Notes: generated by a model not told the origin, from the letters alone. Counted from the stretch's first letter, positions 8,579-18,134 are shown. The stretch: DNA of 61,071 nucleotides from Paraburkholderia sp. BL25I1N1 (GCF_003002025.1 NZ_PVZB01000039.1:1-61071), one strand, 5' to 3'. Numbers and translations: made by a program.

Positions 8579-8594
8579 AAATCAATCTTGATTT
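8579..8594. promoter_or_regulatory. Palindrome in the SDR/LysR divergent promoter region
   Basis: AAATCA-ATCT-TGATTT is a perfect 6-bp inverted repeat, 10 bp before the LysR start codon. Its position between a LysR gene and a divergent target, and its T-N11-A-like form, fit a LysR binding site that would both autoregulate the regulator and control the SDR gene. Confidence 0.5.
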
Positions 8595-8604
8595 CAAGTC
8601 AACA

Positions 8605-9501
8605 ATGAAAACTTCGACGGACGAGTTGCTGGTGTTCGTCACGGTGATCGACAGCGGCTCGATCACCGCGGCAGCGGAGAAATTGAATCAAACCGTCTCC
8701 GGCGTGAGCCGCGCGCTCACGCGCCTCGAAAAGAAACTCGACACCGCGCTGGTGCGGCGCACGACCCGCCGTCTGCAACTCACCGAGGAGGGCGAGACCT
8801 TCCTGCAGCGCGCGCGAGCGATTCTGGACGCGATGGAAGAGGCCGAGGAGTCCGTCACGCGCGGACGCGCGCGGCCCTCGGGGCGCCTGCGTGTCGATGC
8901 CGCGTCGCCCTTCATGCTGCATTGCGTGGCGCCGCACATGACGGCGTTTTCGGCGCTGTATCCGGAGATCAGACTGGAGTTGACCAGCAATGAACGGATC
9001 GTGGACTTGCTGGAGCAGAAGGTGGATATCGCGATCCGCATCGGCGAATTGCAGGATTCGACCTTGCATGCGCGCGCCCTCGGCACCAGCAAGCTGCGCG
9101 TGCTCGCGAGTCCGGCGTATCTGGCCGAATACGGCGAGCCGAAATCGGTGGAAGCGCTGCGCGAACATCGGCTGATCGGCTTTACGGCGCCGGAGCATCT
9201 GAATCGCTGGCCGTTGCGGGAGGGGCGCAAGAGCGGTGCCGATTCGCTGAAGATCGAGCCGGCGATCACCGCCTCGAGCGGCGAGACATTGCGGCAACTG
9301 GCGCTATCCGGCTGGGGCATCGCCTGTCTCGCCGATTTCATGAGCGCGGCCGACGTGCGCGAAAAACGTCTCGTGCCGATTCTCGGCAACGTGCTGGCGG
9401 ACGAGCGGCAACGGGTGAGCGCGGTGTATTACCAGAGCGCGTCGTTGGCGGGACGCGTGCAGTGCTTTCTGGATTTCATCGCGGCGCGCGTGAAGCTTTA
9501 G
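8605..9501 (+). CDS. LysR-family transcriptional regulator
   Basis: The 298-residue protein has the LysR winged HTH at residues 1-60 (ELLVFVTVIDSGSITAAAEKL, SGVSRALTRLEKKLDTALV, RTTRRLQLTEEGETFLQRA). The effector domain runs from about 90 to 290, with GRLRVDAASPFMLHCVAPHM and DLLEQKVDIAIRIGELQDS. It resembles the CrgA/DmlR-like group of LTTRs. It is transcribed away from the SDR gene, the most likely target. The effector is unknown. A factor-independent terminator follows 31 bp after the stop. Confidence 0.92.
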   Translation: MKTSTDELLVFVTVIDSGSITAAAEKLNQTVSGVSRALTRLEKKLDTALVRRTTRRLQLTEEGETFLQRARAILDAMEEAEESVTRGRARPSGRLRVDAASPFMLHCVAPHMTAFSALYPEIRLELTSNERIVDLLEQKVDIAIRIGELQDSTLHARALGTSKLRVLASPAYLAEYGEPKSVEALREHRLIGFTAPEHLNRWPLREGRKSGADSLKIEPAITASSGETLRQLALSGWGIACLADFMSAADVREKRLVPILGNVLADERQRVSAVYYQSASLAGRVQCFLDFIAARVKL

Positions 9502-9532
9502 CGATGCTGTTCCATCACTAGTTCAATCAGCG

Positions 9533-9567
9533 AAAGCCTGCGGCTCGCCTGAGCGCGCGGGCTTTTT
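9533..9567 (+). terminator. Rho-independent terminator after the LysR gene
   Basis: A 10-bp stem AAAGCCTGCG/CGCGGGCTTT (one G-T pair), a 13-nt loop and a run of T form a typical intrinsic terminator separating the LysR gene from the hut region. Confidence 0.8.
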
Positions 9568-9669
9568 GCGTCGTCTTGAGTCGTCTCTTCTATAACGCTT
9601 TTATTGGTCCCGAAACGCGCCGTTTCCGGGCGAGATCTTTTTGTCCGCCTCGCGCCTGCCATTTTGAAC

Positions 9670-9681
9670 GTGTATATACAA
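9670..9681. promoter_or_regulatory. hutC: Distal HutC-type operator
   Basis: GTGTATATACAA differs at one base from the perfect palindrome at 9814. Published HutC sites in Pseudomonas have a TTGTATrTACAA-like core. The site lies about 140 bp upstream of the main operator and may allow looping or control a distal promoter. Confidence 0.55.
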
Positions 9682-9813
9682 GAGGAGGCTCAGGGGCGCT
9701 GGGAAGGTCATCCGCCATGCGCAGCCGCCGGAAATTACGGCAGGGGCAAGATCCGCGCCAAGCTTGCGTTTCGCCCTAATGGAAACCCCTAGGCCAAATC
9801 CTCAAAAAACAAG

Positions 9814-9863
9814 TTGTATATACAAGCCGACGCCGCTAGACTTCTCTCAAATTGTATAGACAG
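9814..9863. promoter_or_regulatory. hutC: HutC-type operators in front of hutH
   Basis: The perfect 12-bp palindrome TTGTATATACAA (9814-9825) lies 49 bp before the hutH start. A weaker copy, TTGTATAGACAG (9852-9863), lies 38 bp further on, just before the ribosome-binding region. Because a HutC repressor is encoded two genes downstream, these are very probably its sites. Urocanate, the product of HutH, is the inducer in studied systems. Confidence 0.75.
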
Positions 9864-9873
9864 GACGACAACC

Positions 9874-11397
9874 ATGATGACTCTGAAGCCCGGCTACCTG
9901 ACCCTCCCGCAACTGCGCCAGATCGCTCGCGAACATGTCGCGTTGCAGCTCGATCCCGCCAGCCACGCCGCGATCGACGCGTGCGCGAAAGCCGTGGCCG
10001 ATATCGCTGCGAAGGGCGAGCCGGCCTACGGCATCAACACGGGCTTCGGGCGCCTCGCCAGCACGCACATCCCGCACGATCAACTCGAACTGCTGCAGCG
10101 TAATCTGGTGCTCTCGCATGCGGTCGGCGTGGGCGAGCCGATGTCGCGTCCGGTTGTGCGTCTGCTGATCGCGCTGAAGCTCTCGAGCCTCGGCCGCGGT
10201 CACTCCGGCATCCGTCGCGAAGTGATGGAAGCGCTGATCACGCTGTACAACGCCGACGTGCTGCCGGTCATCCCGGTGAAGGGTTCGGTCGGCGCATCGG
10301 GCGACCTCGCGCCGCTCGCGCATATGTCGGCCGCCCTGCTCGGCGTCGGCGAAGTATTCGCGAAGGGCGAGCGCATGCCGGCCACCGAAGGCCTCGCGCT
10401 CGTCGGCCTCAAGCCGCTCACGCTGCAAGCCAAGGAAGGTCTGGCGCTGCTGAACGGCACGCAAGCTTCGACCGCGCTCGCGCTCTACAACATGTTTGCG
10501 ATCGAAGACCTGTACCGCACCGCGCTGGTGTCGGGCGCGTTGTCGGTGGACGCGGCCATGGGCTCGGTCAAGCCGTTCGACGCACGCATTCACGAACTGC
10601 GCGGCCATCAAGGCCAGATCGATGCGGCCGGAGCCTACCGCTCGCTGCTGCAAGGCTCGGGCATCAACGTTTCGCACGCCGATTGCGACAAGGTGCAGGA
10701 TCCGTACAGCCTGCGCTGCCAGCCGCAAGTGATGGGCGCGTGTCTGGATCAGATGCGCCACGCCGCCAACGTGCTTCTGCTCGAAGCGAACGCCGTCTCC
10801 GACAATCCGCTGATTTTCCCGGACACCGGCGAAGTGCTGTCGGGCGGTAACTTCCACGCAGAGCCGGTCGCGTTCGCCGCCGACAACCTCGCGCTCGCCG
10901 CCGCCGAAATCGGCGCGCTGGCCGAACGCCGCATCGCGCTGCTGATCGACGCGACGCTGTCGGGCCTGCCGCCGTTCCTCGTGCGCGATGGCGGTGTGAA
11001 TTCGGGCTTCATGATCGCTCACGTCACGGCCGCCGCGCTCGCTTCGGAGAACAAGACGCTCGCGCATCCGGCATCGGTCGACTCGCTGCCTACGTCGGCG
11101 AACCAGGAAGACCACGTGTCGATGGCGACGTTCGCTGCGCGCAAGCTCGGCGACATTGCTGAAAACACCGCGAACATTCTGTCGATCGAACTGCTCGCCG
11201 CCGCGCAAGGCGTCGATCTGCGCGCGCCGCACAAGACCAGCCCGAGCCTGCAGAAAGTGATGGACGCAGTGCGCCAGGACGTCGCGCATTACGAACTCGA
11301 TCACTACTTCGCACCGGACATCGCGGCGGTCACGCGTCTCGTGCAGGACGGCACGATCGCGAAGCTGAGCCCACTCTCCTTCGCGTCCGAACAGTAA
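9874..11397 (+). CDS. hutH: Histidine ammonia-lyase
   Basis: HutH removes ammonia from L-histidine to give urocanate, the first step of histidine catabolism, in the cytosol. The 507-residue length is standard. GSVGASGDLAPLAH holds the Ala-Ser-Gly triad (about residues 141-143) that cyclises to the MIO cofactor. YGINTGFGRLA, NGTQAS and QEDHVSM are further family motifs. Two ATG codons are adjacent (9874, 9877); AGGAC lies just upstream. It is the first gene of the hut cluster and lies behind HutC-type palindromes, so it should be induced by urocanate and repressed by HutC. Confidence 0.97.
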   Translation: MMTLKPGYLTLPQLRQIAREHVALQLDPASHAAIDACAKAVADIAAKGEPAYGINTGFGRLASTHIPHDQLELLQRNLVLSHAVGVGEPMSRPVVRLLIALKLSSLGRGHSGIRREVMEALITLYNADVLPVIPVKGSVGASGDLAPLAHMSAALLGVGEVFAKGERMPATEGLALVGLKPLTLQAKEGLALLNGTQASTALALYNMFAIEDLYRTALVSGALSVDAAMGSVKPFDARIHELRGHQGQIDAAGAYRSLLQGSGINVSHADCDKVQDPYSLRCQPQVMGACLDQMRHAANVLLLEANAVSDNPLIFPDTGEVLSGGNFHAEPVAFAADNLALAAAEIGALAERRIALLIDATLSGLPPFLVRDGGVNSGFMIAHVTAAALASENKTLAHPASVDSLPTSANQEDHVSMATFAARKLGDIAENTANILSIELLAAAQGVDLRAPHKTSPSLQKVMDAVRQDVAHYELDHYFAPDIAAVTRLVQDGTIAKLSPLSFASEQ

Positions 11398-11422
11398 GCA
11401 GCCAGCGAGGCACAGCAAGCCA

Positions 11423-12118
11423 ATGAACGCGCCGGCCTATCAGGGCATCAAGGACTTCATCCTCGCGCGCATTCATGCGGGTGAATGGGGTGAAGGCGAC
11501 CAGGTGCCCTCCGAGAACGAGCTCGCGCGCGAATTCAATGTGGCGCGCATGACGGTCAACCGCGCGTTGCGCGAGCTGACCTCGGAGCAGGTGCTTACGC
11601 GTGTGCAAGGTTCGGGCACTTTCGTGGCCCGTCCCAAGTACGAATCGACGCTGGTGGCGATCCGCAGCATCTCCGACGAAATCGTCGCGCGCGGTCATCG
11701 CTATCAGGCCAACGTGCTGCACATCGGCGCGAGTATCGCCGACGAAGCGCTCGCCGAGGAGATGCAGGTGAGCGCGGGCAGTCCGGTGTTTCATTCGCGC
11801 GTGTTGCATTTCGAAAACGACGAGCCGGTGCAACTCGAAGAGCGCTGGGTCAATCCCGCGGTCGCTCCCGAGTACGCGTTGCAGGACTTCACGAACACCA
11901 CGCCGAATCAGTATCTCGTGCGCGTCGCGCCGTTGCAGCGGGTCGAGTACCGCATCGAGGCATTGGCCGCCGATGGCGACACGCGCGAGTTGCTGACCAT
12001 GGACGAACTCGAACCGTGCCTCGTGCTGCATCGGCGCACGTGGTCGCAAAGCCAGGTCGCTTCGATCGCGAATCTCTGGCACCCCGGCAGCCGTTATCGC
12101 TTCACCGGACATTTCTGA
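11423..12118 (+). CDS. hutC: Histidine utilization repressor HutC (GntR family)
   Basis: The 231-residue protein has an N-terminal GntR winged HTH (residues 8-70: IKDFILARIHAGEWGEGDQV, NELAREFNVARMTVNRALREL, VQGSGTFVA) and a UTRA effector domain (about 90-230) with VFHSRVLHFENDEPVQLEERWVNP split over two strands. HutC represses hut genes and is released by urocanate. It begins 25 bp after hutH and is followed by hutU, so it is probably co-transcribed. The TTGTATATACAA palindromes before hutH support the assignment. Confidence 0.95.
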   Translation: MNAPAYQGIKDFILARIHAGEWGEGDQVPSENELAREFNVARMTVNRALRELTSEQVLTRVQGSGTFVARPKYESTLVAIRSISDEIVARGHRYQANVLHIGASIADEALAEEMQVSAGSPVFHSRVLHFENDEPVQLEERWVNPAVAPEYALQDFTNTTPNQYLVRVAPLQRVEYRIEALAADGDTRELLTMDELEPCLVLHRRTWSQSQVASIANLWHPGSRYRFTGHF

Positions 12119-12180
12119 CATCGTCGTTTTTGCCGTACCTGAATCTTTTTCGACCATCTTCAAGCATTCCGAGGGCCACC

Positions 12181-13869
12181 ATGAACAACCCGAAACACAT
12201 CGACCCGCGTCTCGATCCCACCCGCACGATCCGCGCACCGCGCGGCGCGGAGAAGACCTGCAAGACCTGGATTGCGGAAGCCGCGTACCGGATGATCCAG
12301 AACAATCTGGACCCGGAAGTCGCCGAGCATCCGCATGCGCTGGTCGTGTACGGCGGTATTGGCCGTGCCGCGCGCAACTGGGATTGCTTCGATCAGATTC
12401 TCAAGTCGCTGAAGGATCTCGAAGAAAACGAAACGCTGCTGATTCAGTCGGGCAAGCCGGTCGGCGTGTTCCGCACGCATGCCGACGCGCCGCGCGTGCT
12501 GCTGGCGAATTCGAATCTGGTGCCGCATTGGGCGACGTGGGAACACTTCCACGAACTCGATCGCAAGGGCCTGATGATGTACGGCCAGATGACGGCGGGC
12601 AGCTGGATCTATATCGGCAGCCAGGGGATCGTGCAGGGCACCTACGAGACGTTCTTCTCGGTGGCGAACCAGCATTTCAACGGCGATCCGTCGGGCCGCT
12701 GGATTCTGACGGGCGGCCTGGGCGGCATGGGCGGCGCGCAACCGCTGGCGGCGACCATGGCCGGCTTCTCGATGATCGCGGTGGAATGCGACGAGACGCG
12801 TATCGACTTCCGTCTGAAGACGCGTTACGTGGACAAGAAAGCAGCGACCCTCGACGAGGCGCTCGCCATGCTCGAGGAAGCGAAGAAAGCAGGCAAGCCG
12901 GTGTCGATCGGCCTGCTCGGCAACGCAGCGGATGTGTTCGCTGAATGCGTGACCCGTGGCATCACGCCGGATTGCGTGACGGACCAGACCAGCGCGCACG
13001 ATCCGATTCACGGTTATCTGCCGCAAGGCTGGAATGTCGAAGACTGGCGCGAGCGTCAGAAAACCGTGCCGGACAGCATCGTATTGCCGGCCAAGCAGTC
13101 GATGGCCAAGCAGGTGCAAGCCATGTTGACGCTGCAGGAGCGCGGCGCCGCCACGCTCGACTACGGCAACAACATCCGTCAGATGGCGCTGGAAATGGGC
13201 GTGGAAAACGCTTTCGATTTCCCGGGCTTCGTGCCGGCATATATCCGGCCGCTCTTCTGCGAAGGCAAGGGCCCGTTCCGCTGGGTCGCGCTGTCGGGCG
13301 ATCCGGAAGACATCTACAAGACCGATGCGAAGGTCAAGGAACTGATCCCCGACGATCCGCATCTGCACAACTGGCTCGACATGGCGCGCGAACGCATCGC
13401 GTTCCAAGGCTTGCCGGCGCGGATCTGCTGGGTCGGCGTGAAGGACCGCTATCGTCTGGGCCAGGCGTTCAATGAAATGGTGAAGAACGGCGAACTGAAG
13501 GCGCCGATCGTGATCGGCCGCGATCACCTCGACACCGGTTCGGTGGCGAGCCCGAATCGCGAAACCGAATCGATGAAGGACGGCTCGGACGCGGTGAGCG
13601 ACTGGCCGTTGCTCAACGCACTGCTGAATACGGCAGGCGGCGCTTCGTGGGTGTCGCTGCATCACGGCGGCGGTGTGGGCATGGGCTTCAGTCAGCACTC
13701 GGGCGTCGTGATCGTCGCGGACGGCACGGATGCAGCGAAGGAGCGCCTCGGCCGCGTGCTGTTCAACGATCCGGCGACGGGAGTGATGCGTCACGCGGAT
13801 GCGGGCTATGAACTCGCGCAGGAAACGGCGCGCGAGGCAGGGCTGAATCTGCCGATGCTGGGCCGTTGA
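12181..13869 (+). CDS. hutU: Urocanate hydratase
   Basis: HutU hydrates urocanate to imidazolonepropionate using tightly bound NAD as an electrophile. The 562-residue length fits the family. The NAD-binding loop is visible as ILTGGLGGMGGAQPLAATMA. The segment GLPARICWVGVKDRYRLG holds a Cys near residue 416 that corresponds to the essential Cys reported for the Pseudomonas enzyme. HHGGGVGMGFSQHSG is the family signature near the C-terminus. ATG at 12181 starts the conserved N-terminus and follows hutC by 62 bp. The stop codon overlaps the proposed start of hutD. Confidence 0.97.
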   Translation: MNNPKHIDPRLDPTRTIRAPRGAEKTCKTWIAEAAYRMIQNNLDPEVAEHPHALVVYGGIGRAARNWDCFDQILKSLKDLEENETLLIQSGKPVGVFRTHADAPRVLLANSNLVPHWATWEHFHELDRKGLMMYGQMTAGSWIYIGSQGIVQGTYETFFSVANQHFNGDPSGRWILTGGLGGMGGAQPLAATMAGFSMIAVECDETRIDFRLKTRYVDKKAATLDEALAMLEEAKKAGKPVSIGLLGNAADVFAECVTRGITPDCVTDQTSAHDPIHGYLPQGWNVEDWRERQKTVPDSIVLPAKQSMAKQVQAMLTLQERGAATLDYGNNIRQMALEMGVENAFDFPGFVPAYIRPLFCEGKGPFRWVALSGDPEDIYKTDAKVKELIPDDPHLHNWLDMARERIAFQGLPARICWVGVKDRYRLGQAFNEMVKNGELKAPIVIGRDHLDTGSVASPNRETESMKDGSDAVSDWPLLNALLNTAGGASWVSLHHGGGVGMGFSQHSGVVIVADGTDAAKERLGRVLFNDPATGVMRHADAGYELAQETAREAGLNLPMLGR

Positions 13870-14510
13870 GCGTGGTGTTTCAAAGCATGCCTGTCGGCAA
13901 CGGCGCAAGCCTCACGCTGATTCGCGGCGCCGACCTCGTGGCGGCGCCGTGGAAGAACGGCGGCGGCGTCACGCGCGAAGTGGCGGCGTTTCCCGCAGGC
14001 GCGGGGCTCGATGCCTTCGTGTGGCGGGTGAGCGTGGCCGATGTGGCGCAAGCCGGGCCGTTCTCGCGCTTTGCCGGCATCGATCGCACGCTTGTGCTGT
14101 TGTCCGGCGCGGGCATGTTGCTCGATGAAGCGGGCGGCGCGCAGGGCATGCAAGGTGTGAAAACGCACGCGTTGACGCAGACGCTCGAGATGGCTCGCTT
14201 CGCCGGCGAGGCGCAAATCGACGCGCGTCTGGTCGACGGCGCGACTCGCGACTTCAACCTGATGGTGCGGCGTGACGCGGCGCAGGGTGAGGTAGAAGTG
14301 TGGCGCGGCGCAACGCAACGCACGCTTTCCGCCGACGCGGTCCTGCTGTATTGCGCGGAAGGTTCAGTCTCGGTCACAGCGGGCGACGCTCAACCGCTGC
14401 CGCTCGCAACTGGCGACACGCTGCGCATCGACACGCCGAGCGCGCTGTCATGCGCGGTTGAAGGCAAGGGCGCATTGCTCACAATCAGCATCCGCTACAC
14501 GCAACGATGA
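13866..14510 (+). CDS. hutD: HutD/Ves family cupin protein
   Basis: The protein of about 214 residues contains the HutD signature AAPWKNGGGVTREVAAFP, then FVWRVSVADVAQAGPFSRFAGIDRTL. It has a double-stranded beta-helix (cupin) fold. In Pseudomonas, HutD is proposed to act as a governor that limits hut expression by binding a pathway intermediate; its exact role is not settled. The start is uncertain: TTG at 13866 overlaps the hutU stop, while GTG at 13872 and ATG at 13887 are alternatives; none has a strong ribosome-binding site. Tight packing after hutU points to co-transcription. Confidence 0.88.
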   Translation: MSVVFQSMPVGNGASLTLIRGADLVAAPWKNGGGVTREVAAFPAGAGLDAFVWRVSVADVAQAGPFSRFAGIDRTLVLLSGAGMLLDEAGGAQGMQGVKTHALTQTLEMARFAGEAQIDARLVDGATRDFNLMVRRDAAQGEVEVWRGATQRTLSADAVLLYCAEGSVSVTAGDAQPLPLATGDTLRIDTPSALSCAVEGKGALLTISIRYTQR

Positions 14511-14610
14511 CGACGATTCGCGTGCGTGCTCGCCGCCGCTTATGTCATGGCAGCCGCGGCTCGCGCACGCGAACCACCACAGACACGCAACAAGCTGCAA
14601 AGAGCACGCG

Positions 14611-15846
14611 ATGAAGCAAACGGTCTGGCATCACCTGAAACTTTGCCCGCAGGGCGATCCCCAACACACGCTGCCCGACGCCGCGATCGCCGTTGAGAAC
14701 GGCACGATCGTCTGGCTCGGCGCGGCTTCGTCATTACCCGCCGAATACGCCGCGTGGCCGCACGAAGATCTGCACGGCGCGTGGGTGACGCCGGGGCTCG
14801 TCGATTGCCATACGCATCTCGTGTACGGCGGGCAGCGCGCGGACGAATTCGCGCAACGCCTCGCGGGCGTCAGCTACGAAGAGATCGCGCGGCAGGGCGG
14901 CGGCATCGTCTCCACGGTGCGCGCCACGCGTGCCGCGGACGAAGCCTCGCTGTTCCGCCAGTCGGCCGCGCGCCTCGAACCGTTGCTCGCGGAAGGCGTG
15001 ACCACGGTCGAGATCAAATCCGGCTACGGCCTCGATCTCGCCAGCGAGCGCAAGATGTTGCGCGTCGCGCGGCAATTAGGCGAACGTTATCCCGTGACGG
15101 TCTACACGACGTTTCTCGGCGCCCACGCGTTGCCGCCCGAGTTCGCCGGCCGCGCCGACGCGTACATCGACGAAGTCTGCAACACCGTGCTGCCCACGCT
15201 CGCCGACGAAGGCCTCGTCGACGCCGTCGACGTGTTCTGCGAGCGAATCGGTTTTTCGCTGGAACAGAGCGAGCGCGTCTTCGAGGCAGCGGAACGTTAC
15301 AGGCTGCCGGTGAAAATGCATGCCGAGCAATTGTCGAACGGCGGCGGCACGGCACTCGCGGCGCGCCATCATGCGCTGTCCGCCGACCACCTCGAATTTC
15401 TCGACGAAGCCGGCGTCGCCGCGATGAAGGAAGCGGGCACGGTGGCCGTGCTGCTACCGGGCGCGTACTACTTCATCCGCGAGACGCAGTTGCCGCCTTT
15501 GGAATTGCTGCGGCGCTATCAGGTGCCGATCGCGATTTCGACCGACAGCAACCCCGGCACTTCGCCCACCACTTCGCTGCTGCTGATGATGAATATGGCC
15601 ACCACGCTGTTCCGCATGACAGTGCCGGAAGTGCTGCAAGGCGTGACGTCGCACGCGGCGCGCGCGCTCGGCAAGGCGGATCGCCACGGCTCGCTGGAAG
15701 CGGGACGCGCGGCCGATTTCGCGGTGTGGTCGGTCGACTCGCTGGCCGAGCTGGCTTACTGGATTGGACGTCCGCTGTGCGCGCGAGTCGTGCGCGCGGG
15801 CGAGACCGTTTATACGCGGCGTGAATTGAGCCAGGGCCTGAAATGA
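14611..15846 (+). CDS. hutI: Imidazolonepropionase
   Basis: HutI hydrolyses 4-imidazolone-5-propionate to N-formimino-L-glutamate. The 411-residue amidohydrolase shows the metal site VDCHTHLVYGG (HxH), the central VKMHAEQLSNGGG and SADHLEFLDEAG, and the catalytic Asp of ISTDSNPGTSPT. Length matches the family (about 405). The ATG at 14611 begins the conserved region; upstream in-frame codons would add an unrelated Ser/Arg-rich stretch. The stop codon overlaps hutF (ATGA), so the two are translationally coupled. Confidence 0.97.
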   Translation: MKQTVWHHLKLCPQGDPQHTLPDAAIAVENGTIVWLGAASSLPAEYAAWPHEDLHGAWVTPGLVDCHTHLVYGGQRADEFAQRLAGVSYEEIARQGGGIVSTVRATRAADEASLFRQSAARLEPLLAEGVTTVEIKSGYGLDLASERKMLRVARQLGERYPVTVYTTFLGAHALPPEFAGRADAYIDEVCNTVLPTLADEGLVDAVDVFCERIGFSLEQSERVFEAAERYRLPVKMHAEQLSNGGGTALAARHHALSADHLEFLDEAGVAAMKEAGTVAVLLPGAYYFIRETQLPPLELLRRYQVPIAISTDSNPGTSPTTSLLLMMNMATTLFRMTVPEVLQGVTSHAARALGKADRHGSLEAGRAADFAVWSVDSLAELAYWIGRPLCARVVRAGETVYTRRELSQGLK

Positions 15847-17249
15847 CCGAATCGCACAAGCAATCGAATCAATCGCTGTTCGCCGAGTACGCATACCTGC
15901 CGGATGGCTGGCGCCGCAACGTGCTGCTGGAGTGGGACGCAACCGGCACGCTCACTGCCGTCACGCCCGATACGCCGACGCCGCCCGCCGGCGTGCCAAC
16001 GGCCGCGGGTCCGGTACTGCCTGGCATGCCGAATCTTCATTCGCACGCATTTCAGCGCGCGATGGCCGGCCTCACCGAATATCGCGCATCCGGCGCGGGC
16101 GCTACGGATAACTTCTGGAGCTGGCGCGATCTGATGTATCGCTTCGCCGCGCGCATCACACCGGAAGGCCTGGCGAGCGTCGCGCAATGGCTGTACATCG
16201 AAATGCTGAAAGCGGGCTATACGTCGGTGTGCGAATTCCATTACGTGCATCACACGCCGCAAGGCAGCCGCTATGCGAATCAGGCGGAACTCGCGCAACG
16301 CGTGGTGGATGCGGCGTCGGCGAGCGGCATCGGCATGACCATGCTGCCGGTGCTGTATCAGTACAGCGGCTTTGGTTCGCGCGCGCCGCGTGAAGATCAG
16401 CAGCGCTTCATCAATACGCCGGAGAGTCTGCTCGATCTGCTCAGCACGTTGCGCGCGGCGCGCCCCGAGACTGGCGCGTTGCGTTATGGCGTGGCGCCGC
16501 ATTCGCTGCGCGCCGTCTCCGCCGAGTCGTTGCATACGCTGCTCGGCGGTATCGAGGGCACGGCGCCCGTTCATATCCATATCGCCGAGCAGACCGCCGA
16601 AGTCGATGCCTGCGTCGAAACCGAAGGCGCGCGTCCGGTGCAATGGCTGCTCGATCGTTTCGACGTCGACAGCCGCTGGTGTCTCGTGCACGCCACGCAC
16701 GTCGATGCGAACGAAACGCTGGCGCTCGCGAAGAGCGGCGCGGTCGCCGGTTTGTGCCTGACCACCGAAGCCAATCTCGGCGACGGCATTTTTCCGGCGC
16801 AGGAGTATCTCGATGCGCAAGGGCGCATCGGCGTGGGCTCGGATAGTCATATCGGCGTCGACTGGCGCGCGGAGTTGCGTCTGCTCGAATATGGCCAGCG
16901 TCTCACGCGCCGGCAACGCAACGTGCTGGCGTCGGCGCAGGCCACGCATGTCGCCGATCGTCTGTTCGACGCCTCGCTCGAAGGCGGCGCTCACGCGACG
17001 GGGCGCGCGGTCGGCGCGCTGCAGGCTGGCCGCCGCGCCGATTGGCTCGTGCTCGACGCGGATCATTCGAGCATCGCCGAGCATGCGCCGAACGCCTGGC
17101 TCTCGGGCGTTGTATTCTGCGAGCATGGTGAAACGCCGATTCGCGACGTGTACGCGGGCGGCGACAAGGTCGTCGACAATCGCAGGCATCGCGATGAAGA
17201 GGGCGCTTACGCGCGCTATCGCGTGGCGCTGGCGGACCTGCTCAAATGA
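15843..17249 (+). CDS. hutF: Formimidoylglutamate deiminase
   Basis: HutF converts N-formimino-L-glutamate to N-formyl-L-glutamate and ammonia. The 468-residue amidohydrolase has MPNLHSHAFQRAMAGLTEYR (HxH metal ligands), PVHIHIAEQTAEVDAC, WCLVHATHVDANET and the metal Asp of IGVGSDSHIGVDW. It shows that this organism uses the two-step deiminase/deformylase route (HutF then HutG), not the one-step formiminoglutamase. It overlaps hutI by 4 nt and precedes hutG by 69 bp. Confidence 0.97.
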   Translation: MTESHKQSNQSLFAEYAYLPDGWRRNVLLEWDATGTLTAVTPDTPTPPAGVPTAAGPVLPGMPNLHSHAFQRAMAGLTEYRASGAGATDNFWSWRDLMYRFAARITPEGLASVAQWLYIEMLKAGYTSVCEFHYVHHTPQGSRYANQAELAQRVVDAASASGIGMTMLPVLYQYSGFGSRAPREDQQRFINTPESLLDLLSTLRAARPETGALRYGVAPHSLRAVSAESLHTLLGGIEGTAPVHIHIAEQTAEVDACVETEGARPVQWLLDRFDVDSRWCLVHATHVDANETLALAKSGAVAGLCLTTEANLGDGIFPAQEYLDAQGRIGVGSDSHIGVDWRAELRLLEYGQRLTRRQRNVLASAQATHVADRLFDASLEGGAHATGRAVGALQAGRRADWLVLDADHSSIAEHAPNAWLSGVVFCEHGETPIRDVYAGGDKVVDNRRHRDEEGAYARYRVALADLLK

Positions 17250-17318
17250 ATGGCGTGCCAACGTTCCGCGCATTGACTCGCTGAACCGATCCTTCGATCC
17301 TATCGATTCCGGACTGAC

Positions 17319-18134
17319 ATGACTGCTTCGAATACTCCGCCGGTTTTCTCGCTGCATCAGGGAAGCCTGCCGCTGCTCATTTCGATCCCGCATCTGGGTA
17401 CGCAAATTCCGGCCGACATCGCCGCAACGATGACGCCCGCCGCGCAGCGCACCGACGATTGCGACTGGCATCTGGACCGTCTCTATGCGTTCGCAAAACG
17501 CATGGGCGCGTCGATTCTCGCGCCCACCTACGCGCGCTATGTGATCGACCTGAATCGTCCGCCCGACGGCGCGAATCTGTACCCGGGCCAGGACACCACC
17601 GGACTTTTGCCCGTCGATACGTTCGACAAGGAACCGTTGTATCTGGACGGCCATCTGCCAAACGAGGCCGAAGTCGCGCGTCGTCGCGAGGCTTACTGGA
17701 AGCCTTACCACGAGGCGCTGCAAGGCGAACTCGCGGCGCTGAAAGCGAAACACGGCAAGGTGCTGCTGTGGGAAGCGCATTCGATCCGCTCGCACGTGCC
17801 GCGTTTTTTCGAGGGACGGCTGCCCGATTTCAATTTCGGCACCTCGAACGGCGCGAGCGCGGTGACGGGACTGGCCGAGGAGATGGCCGCTACTGTCGAG
17901 CGATACGACGGCGGCTATACGGCTGTCGCCAACGGGCGCTTCAAGGGCGGCTATATCACGCGCGAGTATGGCCGGCCGTCGCAAGGCGTGCATGCACTGC
18001 AGCTCGAACTTTCGCAGATCACGTATATGGAAGAGCAGTTGCCGTATGCGTATGACGAATCGCTGGCCGCGAGAGTGGAACCTCTGCTGGAAGCGCTCGT
18101 CGTGAAAGCATTGGAACGCGTCAGGACGGCGTGA
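17319..18134 (+). CDS. hutG: N-formylglutamate deformylase
   Basis: HutG hydrolyses N-formyl-L-glutamate to glutamate and formate, completing histidine degradation. The 271-residue protein has the zinc-peptidase-like signature LLISIPHLGTQIPADI near the N-terminus, RYVIDLNRPPDGANLYPGQD in the middle, and KVLLWEAHSIRSHVPRFFEG, typical of N-formylglutamate amidohydrolases. It is the last gene of the hut cluster. All five enzymes of the pathway plus HutC and HutD are therefore present; no histidine or urocanate permease is in the cluster. Confidence 0.95.
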   Translation: MTASNTPPVFSLHQGSLPLLISIPHLGTQIPADIAATMTPAAQRTDDCDWHLDRLYAFAKRMGASILAPTYARYVIDLNRPPDGANLYPGQDTTGLLPVDTFDKEPLYLDGHLPNEAEVARRREAYWKPYHEALQGELAALKAKHGKVLLWEAHSIRSHVPRFFEGRLPDFNFGTSNGASAVTGLAEEMAATVERYDGGYTAVANGRFKGGYITREYGRPSQGVHALQLELSQITYMEEQLPYAYDESLAARVEPLLEALVVKALERVRTA

